A stretch of DNA of 64,000 bases, from assembly GCA_910586205.1 (NCBI GenBank), contig CAJUGD010000003.1, positions 19,385 through 83,384 of the forward strand, written 5' to 3'. Within the stretch, counting starts at the first letter, position 1, and the number at the start of each line of letters is the position of its first letter. Position numbers and translations under genes: made by a program. Origin of the DNA: an uncultured Lachnospiraceae bacterium (lineage in GTDB: Bacteria > Bacillota > Clostridia > Lachnospirales > Lachnospiraceae). Below the pieces are notes generated by a model, which saw only the letters and a program-made list of their open reading frames with translations, was not told the origin of the DNA and did no database searches. Positions 1-7,636 of this stretch are shown here, piece by piece.

Positions 1-1208
1 GATCTCATGAACACAGCCATGGAGAATCTCACGAACACAGCCATGGAGGATCTCATGAACACAGCCATGGAGAATCTCACGAACACAGCCATGGAGGATC
101 TCACGAACACAGCCATGGAAAATCTCATGAACACAGTCACGGAGAATCTCATGTCCACAGTCATGGTAAGGATCATGCTCATTCTCACATTCACAGGAAC
201 CTTTACGATGTGTATGAGATTATTGATTGTCTGGATTCCAATAACCATGTAAAGGAGCTGGCCAGAAAGATGTTCTCTATTGTGGCAGAGGCAGAGGCGA
301 AAGCTCATGGTCTTCCCATTGAACAGGTACATTTTCATGAAGTAGGGGCGATTGATTCGATTATTGACATTGTAAGCGTTGCTGTATGCATCGATAATCT
401 GGGAATAGAGGAAGTGGCAGTGTCTCCTCTTTGTGAGGGATACGGGCATGTTCACTGTCAGCATGGAATCCTTCCTGTGCCGGTGCCCGCAACAGCGAAC
501 ATTGCAGCTTCCCATGGGCTGAAGCTTCGTTTTACTGACAATGAGGGAGAGATGGTGACGCCTACCGGAGCAGCGATTGCGGCGGCGCTGAGGACAAGAA
601 AAACCCTTCCTTTAAATTGCAGCGTGCAAAAGATTGGGATGGGGGCAGGAAATAAGACATTTCGTCAGGCCAATGTACTGCGGGCTATGCTTTTGGAGGA
701 AACTGCAGAGGAAAACGCGATAAAAGGCACCGGGAAGGGTACACAAGCAGAAGAAGGGTTGAACTCTCACGGGCAGATGTGGGTTCTGGAAACCAATCTG
801 GATGACAGTACAGGGGAAATGCTCGGCTTTGCCATGGAAGCCCTGCTGGAAGCCGGAGCGGCAGATGTGTGGTACAGTCCCATTTTTATGAAGAAAAATC
901 GTCCGGCGTATCAGTTGTCTGTTCTGTGCAAAGAGGAGGTAAGGGAACGTCTGGAGGATATTTTGTTTGTGCATACTACCACCATAGGAATCCGCCGCTA
1001 TTTGGTGGAAAGGACTGTGCTGGAACGGCAGATCCGGCAGGTTGAGACAAAATACGGTATGGTTGACGTAAAAGTTTGCTGCCATAAAAACAGAAGCTTT
1101 TGTTATCCTGAATATGAAAGCATCCGGAAAATCTGCAGGGGCAGGGAAGCAGATTTTCAGAGTGTATATGACGAGGCAAAAAGAATGGCGCAGGAGCTGC
1201 CGGTATAG
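1..1208 (+). CDS. larC: LarC, nickel-pincer cofactor nickel insertase, 5' truncated by window edge
   Basis: LarC inserts nickel into the pincer nucleotide cofactor of lactate racemase-type enzymes in a CTP-dependent reaction (family knowledge). The reading frame is open from base 3 to the window edge, so the true start lies upstream; a start at 210 would cut the family in half. The visible part begins with a histidine-rich octapeptide repeat, then the conserved core around VHFHEVGAIDSIIDIV and the C-terminal domain around LETNLDDSTGEMLGF. LarC is often split or frameshifted in lactobacilli; here both halves are in one continuous frame. larE follows after about 30 bases. larB and larA are not in the window. 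The family call is firm; only the N-terminus is missing. Confidence 0.93.
   Translation, partial: SHEHSHGESHEHSHGGSHEHSHGESHEHSHGGSHEHSHGKSHEHSHGESHVHSHGKDHAHSHIHRNLYDVYEIIDCLDSNNHVKELARKMFSIVAEAEAKAHGLPIEQVHFHEVGAIDSIIDIVSVAVCIDNLGIEEVAVSPLCEGYGHVHCQHGILPVPVPATANIAASHGLKLRFTDNEGEMVTPTGAAIAAALRTRKTLPLNCSVQKIGMGAGNKTFRQANVLRAMLLEETAEENAIKGTGKGTQAEEGLNSHGQMWVLETNLDDSTGEMLGFAMEALLEAGAADVWYSPIFMKKNRPAYQLSVLCKEEVRERLEDILFVHTTTIGIRRYLVERTVLERQIRQVETKYGMVDVKVCCHKNRSFCYPEYESIRKICRGREADFQSVYDEAKRMAQELPV
3..194 (+). repeat. 24-bp tandem repeat encoding a His-rich octapeptide
   Basis: Seven in-frame 24-base units (3-170) plus a degenerate eighth (171-194) encode copies of Ser-His-Glu-His-Ser-His-Gly-Glu/Gly/Lys inside larC. 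Units differ by few bases, so the array is recent or homogenised. There are no spacers, so this is not a CRISPR. Likely a nickel or zinc binding segment (inference). Confidence 0.95.
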
Positions 1209-1239
1209 AAGCTGAAAGCAGACCAAAGGAGGAATGCGG

Positions 1240-2100
1240 GTGAAAACGGATAAAATCCATATGGAGCCAGATGAGACTAAAAAGAAGCTTAAGGAGCTGC
1301 AGCAGTATTTTGCAGAACTTGCCGTCGAAGATATTTGTCTGGCGTTTTCCGGAGGTGTGGATTCTAGCCTGCTGCTGAAGGCAGCAGCGGAGGCGGCGGT
1401 ACGAACCAAAAGACAAGTGTATGCAGTGACCTTTGACAGCCGCCTGCATCCATCCTGTGATCTGGAGATTGCCAGACAGGTGGCAGGGGAGCTGGGGGGG
1501 ATTCATAAGGTGATTGCCATAGATGAGCTGGAACAGGAAGAAATACGAGATAATCCGGTAGAACGGTGCTATCTGTGTAAACGCCGTCTGTTTCAGAGTT
1601 TGAAGACGTTTGCAGATGAAAAGGCAGTGAAAGTGATTTTGGATGGAACCAATGAGGATGATATGCATGTATATCGCCCGGGAATCCGGGCGCTTAGAGA
1701 GCTGGGGATAAAAAGCCCTTTGGCAGAACTTCATATTACAAAGGAGCAGGTGAAGAAGATGGCAGCCACATATGACATTTCTGTAGCTTCAAGGCCCTCT
1801 GTTCCCTGTATGGCTACCAGGATTCCCTATGGACAGCAGCTTGATTATGAGGTTTTAGAGCGGCTTGCCGAAGGGGAAGCATATCTGCGTGAGCAGATTT
1901 CCGGAAATATCCGTCTCAGGTTTCATGGAAATGTGGTGCGGCTGGAGGTGGACTTAGCAGAGATTTCCTGCGTGCTGGATAAAAGGAAAGAGATTGTCCA
2001 GTATTTGAAGGGATTGGGATTTGATTATCTGACTCTGGATTTAGAAGGGTTTCGTTCCGGAAGCATGGATATTGGAATCCGCTGCAAAAAGATTGTATAA
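1240..2100 (+). CDS. larE: LarE, ATP-dependent sulfur transferase for nickel-pincer cofactor
   Basis: LarE activates the carboxylates of the pyridinium biscarboxylate precursor with ATP and delivers sulfur. A PP-loop SGGVDSS (about residues 37-43) and the SRPSVPCMATRIPYG segment identify the family; its Cys (about 190) is the position that donates sulfur in single-turnover LarE. There is also a CYLC pair near residues 110-113, so three cysteines are available, as in LarE enzymes reported to hold a 4Fe-4S cluster. Start: the AAAGGAGGA at 1225-1233 leaves one base before ATG 1234 but about seven before GTG 1240, so GTG 1240 is preferred; ATG 1234 adds two residues. Same operon as larC. Confidence 0.94.
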   Translation: MKTDKIHMEPDETKKKLKELQQYFAELAVEDICLAFSGGVDSSLLLKAAAEAAVRTKRQVYAVTFDSRLHPSCDLEIARQVAGELGGIHKVIAIDELEQEEIRDNPVERCYLCKRRLFQSLKTFADEKAVKVILDGTNEDDMHVYRPGIRALRELGIKSPLAELHITKEQVKKMAATYDISVASRPSVPCMATRIPYGQQLDYEVLERLAEGEAYLREQISGNIRLRFHGNVVRLEVDLAEISCVLDKRKEIVQYLKGLGFDYLTLDLEGFRSGSMDIGIRCKKIV

Positions 2101-2123
2101 TAAGATAAGGAGAGTGATGAAAA

Positions 2124-3455
2124 ATGGGATTTTCACTGGATGTGGGAGTTCCGGCAATAACCGTGTTCTTTCAGGGGCTTCTCAGCTTTTTTTCTCCCTG
2201 TGTGCTGCCGCTTTTGCCTCTTTATATGGGGTATTTATCCGGAGGAACCGGTGTGCGGGGGGAGGACGGGAGGATACACTATCAGCAGAAAACCGTAGCG
2301 CTCCATACCCTCTGTTTTGTGATTGGTGTTAGCTTTACCTTTTTTCTGCTGGGCCTGGGGGTGTCTGCAGCTGGACGGTTTTTTCAATCCAGCCAGATGC
2401 TGTTTGCCAGAATCGGGGGGATTCTGGTTATGCTGTTCGGGCTTTATCAGCTAGGGGTATTTGGGGCTTCCCATGTGTTAGAGCAGGAGCATCGCCTTCC
2501 GTTTCGGGCAGATGCGCTGGCCATGTCACCTATTACTGCCCTTCTCATGGGATTTACCTTCAGCTTTGCCTGGACTCCCTGTGTAGGACCGGCTCTTACA
2601 GGGGTGCTTTTGATGGCAGCTTCCGCGTCCACAAGAGGAACCGGATTTTTTCTGATTGGCGTGTATACCATGGGATTTGTCCTGCCTTTTCTGGCAGTGG
2701 GATTTTTTACAGCCTCTCTGTTGGAGCTTTTTAAGAAATATCGGAATGTAGTGCGCTATACGGTAAAAATCGGAGGACTTCTTCTGGTGCTGATGGGATT
2801 TATGATGTTTACCGGAAAAATGAACGATGTAACCGGATATCTCTCCGGAGGTTCTAAGGAACCGGAAAAGGTTCAGACTGAAAACGGAAACAATATAGAA
2901 AATGGGATAAAACCGTCTGAAAATGAGGTGAAAGAAGCAGAATCACAGACCGAGCGTTCCAAGGAGACGAATACAGAGGCAGCCAGTGAGGAAGCTAAGG
3001 ATAAAAGTCTTCCGCCTGCCCCGGATTTCCAGCTTCAGGATCAATATGGAAATACTCATACCCTGGAAGATTATAAAGGAAAAACCATATTTTTGAATTT
3101 CTGGGCCACCTGGTGTCCACCCTGCAGGGCTGAAATGCCTGATATCCAGAAGCTTTATGAAAGCTACAGCCAGGAGGGAGAAGATGCGCTGATTGTTCTT
3201 GGTGTTGCGGCGCCTGAGATGGGGCAGGAGAAAGATGAGGAAGGGATTCAGGCATTTTTGGAGGAAAATGGTTATACTTACCCTGTTCTTATGGATACCA
3301 CCGGGGAATTGTTCTACACCTATGGGATCCAGTCCTTTCCTACTACTTTTATGATTGATCGAGATGGAAATGTTTTTGGCTATATCAGCGGACAGCTTAC
3401 CATGGATATGATGGAAAGCATTATCCGCCAGACTATGGAAGGAAAACACAGATAG
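2124..3455 (+). CDS. CcdA-TlpA fusion: membrane thiol electron transporter with C-terminal thioredoxin-like domain
   Basis: The N-terminal ~230 residues are a CcdA/DsbD-beta type membrane domain with its two conserved cysteines in FFSPCVLPLLPLY and AWTPCVGPALTG. A Glu/Lys/Ser-rich linker (about 235-290) leads to a TlpA/ResA-like redoxin domain with the WCPPC active site in NFWATWCPPCRAEMP. The membrane part would carry reducing equivalents from cytoplasmic thioredoxin to the outward-facing redoxin, which reduces disulfides or matures extracytoplasmic proteins. It starts 23 bases after larE with AAGGAGAG nine bases upstream, so co-transcription with the lar genes is likely; whether it serves them is unknown. 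Confidence 0.92.
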   Translation: MGFSLDVGVPAITVFFQGLLSFFSPCVLPLLPLYMGYLSGGTGVRGEDGRIHYQQKTVALHTLCFVIGVSFTFFLLGLGVSAAGRFFQSSQMLFARIGGILVMLFGLYQLGVFGASHVLEQEHRLPFRADALAMSPITALLMGFTFSFAWTPCVGPALTGVLLMAASASTRGTGFFLIGVYTMGFVLPFLAVGFFTASLLELFKKYRNVVRYTVKIGGLLLVLMGFMMFTGKMNDVTGYLSGGSKEPEKVQTENGNNIENGIKPSENEVKEAESQTERSKETNTEAASEEAKDKSLPPAPDFQLQDQYGNTHTLEDYKGKTIFLNFWATWCPPCRAEMPDIQKLYESYSQEGEDALIVLGVAAPEMGQEKDEEGIQAFLEENGYTYPVLMDTTGELFYTYGIQSFPTTFMIDRDGNVFGYISGQLTMDMMESIIRQTMEGKHR

Positions 3456-3562
3456 TGTCTGTGCCGTCTGCACGCCTGCAACACTAGATACAGGCCCCAC
3501 TACGCCGTCGCTTCGCAGACGCACAGATGGCACGAATATCAAGCACTATTTACTTCAAGATT
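3456..3562. repeat. Imperfect hairpin sequence flanking the MITE-like element
   Basis: 3458-3471 (TCTGTGCCGTCTGC) pairs with 3515-3527 (GCAGACGCACAGA) with one bulge. The internal CCCCACTACGCC resembles GCCCACTACGCC inside the neighbouring element, suggesting a related repeat. It could also act as terminator for the ccdA-tlpA operon, but there is no clear T tract. Confidence 0.5.
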
Positions 3563-3724
3563 AGAGCGTGTCTGAAAATTCATTCCCGCCATATGCACGC
3601 CCCACTTTGCGGGAGATTTGGCTCTCATTCGGTCAACGTAGCCCACTACGCCTCCCTCATTCGGGTCAAATCTCCCACAAATTGTGACGCACATCTGACG
3701 GAAAGCAATTTTCAGACACGCTCT
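3563..3724. mobile_element. MITE-like non-coding element with 18-bp terminal inverted repeats
   Basis: Perfect 18-bp inverted repeats end the element: AGAGCGTGTCTGAAAATT at 3563-3580 and its reverse complement at 3707-3724. A second inner inverted pair, GGGAGATTTG / CAAATCTCCC, lies near 3619-3628 and 3667-3676, so the whole ~162 bp can fold as one long hairpin. No transposase is encoded. The right end plus five more bases (23 identical bases, 3707-3729) recurs at 58058-58080, so it belongs to an interspersed family in this genome. Confidence 0.75.
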
Positions 3725-3735
3725 AGTGCAGTGAA

Positions 3736-5295
3736 TTACTGGACGGATGAAACGCTAGATATTTCCTTAAGATATGCGTTGGCATCTTTAAAAAAGCTTG
3801 CAATTATTAAAAGCATAATGATTCCTACAGGAAAGGCTGCAATAATGGATACAGACTGTAGGTTTGCCATGGATTTTTCGGAAAAAATCAAGGCAATGGG
3901 GAGAAGGATCAGAAGGACAGCCCAAAAAAGCTTGACACGTCGGTCAGGATCCTGGTCATGCTTTAGTTTTCGGTAGGAATAGGAGGCAGCCACCAGGGTT
4001 ATGGAATCAAAGGAGGTAGAGTAAAAAGTAATCATACATACTACCAGCAGGATAATTACAAAACCAGACAGAGGAAGCTGCTCTAAAAGGGTAATGATAG
4101 CAGTATAAAGAGAGGTGTTGGAACCTCCGGCAGCCAGGTAGCCGGACAGGGAATCCAGACGTCCATGCAGCTGCAGTCCCAAACCATAGTTACCTAAAAT
4201 AATAAAGGAAGTAAAGGTGCCGGAAAGCCCCCAAAAGTATCCGCCCAGGATAGTTTGGCGTATGGTTCGGCCTTTACTGATCGTGCCGATGAAAAAGGGC
4301 GCTGCCACGCACCAGACCATCCAATAGGCCCAATAAAAGATGGTCATGGTCTGAGGAAATGAGGTAGTCCGCAGAGAGTCTGTCCAGGTAGACAGCCTGA
4401 TAAAATTCTGGGCAAGAAGACCAAGAGAAGTGATTCCGGTCTCCACAATAAAGCGGCTTTCCCCGCCAAAGAAAAATACATAAGACAGCAGGACAAAAAA
4501 TAAATAGCTGCAGCAGGCCGCAGACCGCTGGATACCCTTCATGCCGAAATAGACAGAACAGGTATAGACACAGCACACAACCGCAAGGATCACAATGGTC
4601 AGGGTAGTGGTGGCAGCAATCCCGGTCACTCTGCTGATTGCCATAGCCAGGAGCGGGGTGGCCAGGGAAAATGTGGTGGCAGTACCTGCAAGAAGGGCAA
4701 AAACAGCGATCAGGTCAATAAGCCGTCCTGCCCAGCCGTCCAACCGGTCTCCCAACAGAGCGCGGCAGGACTCAGAATATTTCTGCCTGTGACGTTTTCG
4801 TATGTGAAGCATAAAACCAAAGGCCACAGCAAGGACCAGATAAAATCCCCATGGGATTGGCCCCCAATGGAATAAGGGATAGGCAGCAGCCCAGTCTTCT
4901 ATGGATCCCATATCTGCCACATGGGGGTCCACGGCATAGATGAGCCATTCACAGCAGGAGTAAAAAAGGATATCTGCAGCAAGGCCGGCTGTGAACATCA
5001 TAGAGCCCCAGCGAAAGGGGGAGTATTCCGGCTTGTCTGTATTTCCCAGGCGAATGGAGCCATAACGGGAAAATGCCATATAAAGAGAACAGAGAAATAT
5101 TCCCAGTCCAATCAAGAGATAATAACTCCCCATCTGATCTCCCAGAAAGAAACGGATCCGCTCCAGAATAAGGGAGGAGCTGTCTGGAAACAATATGAAC
5201 AGAATGCAGAGAGAGAGGATTCCAATAAAAGGAATCAGGGTAGTAAATAAGTCTAATTGTTTTAACAGCGGCTCAGACGACGATTGTTTTTTCAT
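3736..5295 (-). CDS. BCCT family (betaine/carnitine/choline) transporter
   Basis: A 519-residue, 12-helix membrane protein of the BCCT family, which imports quaternary ammonium compounds by Na+ or H+ symport or by exchange. The family signature is seen as FYWAYWMVWCVAAPFFIGTISKGRT, with the aromatic-rich helix 8 that forms the substrate box. Substrate cannot be named; betaine, carnitine and choline are all possible. GGAGGA lies nine bases before the ATG. The last codons and stop overlap the right flank of the repeat ending near 3729, so the extreme C-terminus (about SSVSSVQ) may be repeat-derived. It is divergent from the exported hydrolase at 5591. Confidence 0.9.
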   Translation of the reverse strand: MKKQSSSEPLLKQLDLFTTLIPFIGILSLCILFILFPDSSSLILERIRFFLGDQMGSYYLLIGLGIFLCSLYMAFSRYGSIRLGNTDKPEYSPFRWGSMMFTAGLAADILFYSCCEWLIYAVDPHVADMGSIEDWAAAYPLFHWGPIPWGFYLVLAVAFGFMLHIRKRHRQKYSESCRALLGDRLDGWAGRLIDLIAVFALLAGTATTFSLATPLLAMAISRVTGIAATTTLTIVILAVVCCVYTCSVYFGMKGIQRSAACCSYLFFVLLSYVFFFGGESRFIVETGITSLGLLAQNFIRLSTWTDSLRTTSFPQTMTIFYWAYWMVWCVAAPFFIGTISKGRTIRQTILGGYFWGLSGTFTSFIILGNYGLGLQLHGRLDSLSGYLAAGGSNTSLYTAIITLLEQLPLSGFVIILLVVCMITFYSTSFDSITLVAASYSYRKLKHDQDPDRRVKLFWAVLLILLPIALIFSEKSMANLQSVSIIAAFPVGIIMLLIIASFFKDANAYLKEISSVSSVQ

Positions 5296-5590
5296 GGTGG
5301 TTTTCCTCCGGTGGACGTGACAAAATGTTCAAAAAATATAAAAGAATAAAACTTTTGAACAAATAATAGCACGACTGGAAAAAAAATGCAAGAGGGAAAT
5401 AAAAAATTTCTTGTCATTGGATCGGTAACAAAATATAAAGATTTTCTGACAATTCTATAAAAGTGCTACCCAAAATCTACGGTCTCTGGTAGAATAAACC
5501 GTAACCATTCTGCTGGGCACAGCGTTTCTGAAATTTCGGCAGTGCTGTAAGAAACGGCTGAATAGTTGCTAATAGTTGAAGGAACAAATC
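5296..5590. other. Divergent intergenic region with promoters and an inverted repeat
   Basis: Leftward, an extended -10 (TGCTATTAT on the minus strand, about 5366-5374) could serve the BCCT gene; just beyond it TGTTCAAAA (5326-5334) and TTTTGAACA (5353-5361) form a perfect 9-bp inverted repeat, an operator or 5' UTR hairpin. Rightward, TTGTCA (5411-5416), 17 bases, then TATAAA (5434-5439) is a plausible promoter for the downstream hydrolase. No gene is seen here. Confidence 0.5.
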
Positions 5591-6889
5591 ATGAGAGAGA
5601 GGCATGTTTTTATGAGACAGAGAGGACAGAGGAACTGGCTTGGCAGTATGCTGGTGACAGGGCTTTTCGCAGCGGCAGTTATGAGCGGGCCGGGGACTGA
5701 TTCTAATATGGGAAGGGACAGCCTGAAGGCGGCAGAGAATGTCAGCATGAATGGAGATTATCTTCCTGTGAGGAAAAGCAGTTTTTTCCTGACGGAGTAT
5801 ATTGCGTCAGAGGTAACACAGCTTCGGTCGCCGGGCCAGGCAGAAGGTACGGAAAATACAAACCCTAATCAGACAAGTCCGACGTCCGTACAGACAGGTC
5901 AAGGGACGGGCCAGATGCCTTCCGGAACACAGCAGCCTGCTGCGCCAGCACCTGATACGGGTACAAACACAGGCGGAAGCAAGGTTATCACAGCGGGGCA
6001 GAATGGTACAGGAAGTGTAGGGCCATCCATATACGGAAGCATTGTAACAGAAGGGGAGAAACAGGTGATGCCTCAGGATGCTATCTTAGGCGGCGCTGCT
6101 TTGACGCTTTTTGATTCCCGCGGCAGCAGCCAGATTTTGTCGGCAATCCTGCAGACAAGCCAGGGCAGCCTGATTGTGATAGATGGCGGGCTAGGAGAGG
6201 ACGGGGATTTTCTCCGCAGTCAGATTCAGGCCAGAGGATCCCATGTGGCGGCATGGCTGATTACTCATCCCCATGGTGATCATGCAGGAGCTTTATACAA
6301 GATTTTACAGGATGAAGCGGCAGGAATCCGGTCAGGAATCCAGATTGACGGCATTTATTATTCTTTTGCAGCTCCGGAATGGTATACAATCAATGATCCC
6401 TCAGAACAGACCATGGCTCATGCAATTATCGGAACCTTTTCAGGCCTGCCGGAAACCATGCTGCACACAGTGAGCAAAGGACAGACCATTCAGGTGGATG
6501 ATGTAACCATCCAGGTCATGAATGACCGGTATGAGACAGGTTCTGATAAAGGAAATAATGCCGGAATTGTGTATAAGCTTTGGGTGAACGGCAAATCGAT
6601 TTTGTTTCTCGGCGATATGGCAGAGGAAGGCGGGCAGCGTCTTTTAGCAGAAAACGGTGCAGGCGGCTTAAAGTCTGATATTGTCCAGATGGCTCATCAC
6701 GGACAGAATGGCGTGGGAGAGGATGTTTATAAAGCTGTTAATCCGGAGATTTGCTTGTGGCCTACGCCGGGCTGGCTTTGGGATAGTGTGGGCAGTAAAT
6801 ACCGTACAGCGGAAACAAAGGGGTGGATCACCCGCTTAAATGTACAGAGACATTATTGCACAAAGGACGGCGATCAGGTAATACGCTGA
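5591..6889 (+). CDS. Exported metallo-beta-lactamase-fold hydrolase
   Basis: An N-terminal hydrophobic segment (GSMLVTGLFAAAVMSG) suggests export or anchoring. A Thr/Gly/Pro/Gln-rich linker of roughly 100 residues precedes a metallo-beta-lactamase domain. Metal ligands are seen in THPHGDHAGAL (HxHxDH, about 226-231), LFLGDMAEEGG and QMAHHGQNGV. The domain resembles the ComEC/Rec2-type hydrolase branch; substrate unknown (phosphodiester or nucleic acid are options). An in-frame TTG exists at 5576, but GAAGGA at 5578-5583 sits seven bases before ATG 5591, so that start is chosen. No competence membrane domain is present, so it is not a full ComEC. Confidence 0.85.
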   Translation: MRERHVFMRQRGQRNWLGSMLVTGLFAAAVMSGPGTDSNMGRDSLKAAENVSMNGDYLPVRKSSFFLTEYIASEVTQLRSPGQAEGTENTNPNQTSPTSVQTGQGTGQMPSGTQQPAAPAPDTGTNTGGSKVITAGQNGTGSVGPSIYGSIVTEGEKQVMPQDAILGGAALTLFDSRGSSQILSAILQTSQGSLIVIDGGLGEDGDFLRSQIQARGSHVAAWLITHPHGDHAGALYKILQDEAAGIRSGIQIDGIYYSFAAPEWYTINDPSEQTMAHAIIGTFSGLPETMLHTVSKGQTIQVDDVTIQVMNDRYETGSDKGNNAGIVYKLWVNGKSILFLGDMAEEGGQRLLAENGAGGLKSDIVQMAHHGQNGVGEDVYKAVNPEICLWPTPGWLWDSVGSKYRTAETKGWITRLNVQRHYCTKDGDQVIR

Positions 6890-7193
6890 TTACTTTATCG
6901 GTTTGCCGTCGGGCGCATGGAGATTTACTATAAAAGTCTGCTGCCAAGTATATGCAGGTTAATATCCGTGAGCATTGAGCCAAGTGCCGCGCTTGCAAAA
7001 TTACCTTCCGTGGACAAGGGTGCCATGCGCCGTCTTGTTCGCGGAGGATATTGTCGGACGATAAAATATCCTGCTCATATATCGTTGAAAAGCGTTCATA
7101 AAAACTGATAAAATGGGTAAATAAACTTCACATATAAGTGGTTTTCTTCGTTATGTTTGTTAAAATGAAAATAAATGGAGGGAATTTACGGTT
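6890..7193. other. Gap between hydrolase and XRE regulator; only a short minus-strand ORF
   Basis: No recognisable gene, tRNA or riboswitch. The minus strand has a 32-codon ORF from ATG 7026 to TAG 6928 with no convincing ribosome-binding site. The sequence is richer in CG than the AT-rich upstream of the regulator (7090-7193), which suggests a remnant of something longer, origin unknown. Confidence 0.4.
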
Positions 7194-7541
7194 ATGAGGA
7201 GTAATATCAAACAACTTAGGAAGCAGCAGAATATTTCACAGAAAATATTAGGAGAACAGATTGGGCTTTCTCAACAGGCTATCAGCCGAATGGAACGGGA
7301 CAGAAGCAAGATACAGGTAGATGTGTTAATTACGCTGGCTGACTATTTTCGGGTATCTACGGATTGTGTGTTAGGATATTCTGCTGGGGATACATTGGAA
7401 AATCAAGAAGATACAACGGAAGCGCCACAAGAGACAGTGGATGAAGATGTTGAATCAATTATGGATAATTGGGAGCGGATGGACCAGACAAAGAGACAGG
7501 AGCTTTGGCAGATTTTAGCAGAGCTCAAGAGATATCTCTGA
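7194..7541 (+). CDS. XRE-family helix-turn-helix regulator
   Basis: A 115-residue protein with a Cro/CI-type helix-turn-helix in residues 5-60 (IKQLRKQQNISQKILGEQIG then LSQQAISRMERDRSKI) and an acidic C-terminal tail ending WQILAELKRYL, possibly for dimerisation. GGAGGGA lies ten bases upstream. It is a solitary gene followed by a terminator; targets cannot be inferred, though the adjacent genes on either side are candidates. Confidence 0.9.
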   Translation: MRSNIKQLRKQQNISQKILGEQIGLSQQAISRMERDRSKIQVDVLITLADYFRVSTDCVLGYSAGDTLENQEDTTEAPQETVDEDVESIMDNWERMDQTKRQELWQILAELKRYL

Positions 7542-7571
7542 TGGGAATGCCGCTTTTTTAGTTTTTACAGT

Positions 7572-7616
7572 TACCGTATGTCCGCCATGGCAGACATACG
7601 GTATTATTTTTATTTG
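7572..7616 (+). terminator. Rho-independent terminator after XRE regulator
   Basis: An 11-bp perfect stem TACCGTATGTC / GACATACGGTA (7572-7582 and 7593-7603) is followed by a T-rich run. The T-rich side faces the plus strand. Confidence 0.85.
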
Positions 7617-7636
7617 AAAATGAAATGGTGAGCTGT

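Noticed and set aside
1..194. CRISPR array
   Set aside because: Units are contiguous with no spacers and keep a coding frame.
7..252. 81-codon ORF rich in Met/Asn/Thr
   Set aside because: It is the out-of-frame reading of the larC His-repeat; the larC frame is open through it and codes the family sequence downstream.
976..1734. 252-codon minus-strand ORF
   Set aside because: Antisense to larC and larE, no ribosome-binding site or family resemblance.
3527..3976. 149-codon plus-strand ORF
   Set aside because: Runs across the MITE-like element and antisense to the BCCT gene.
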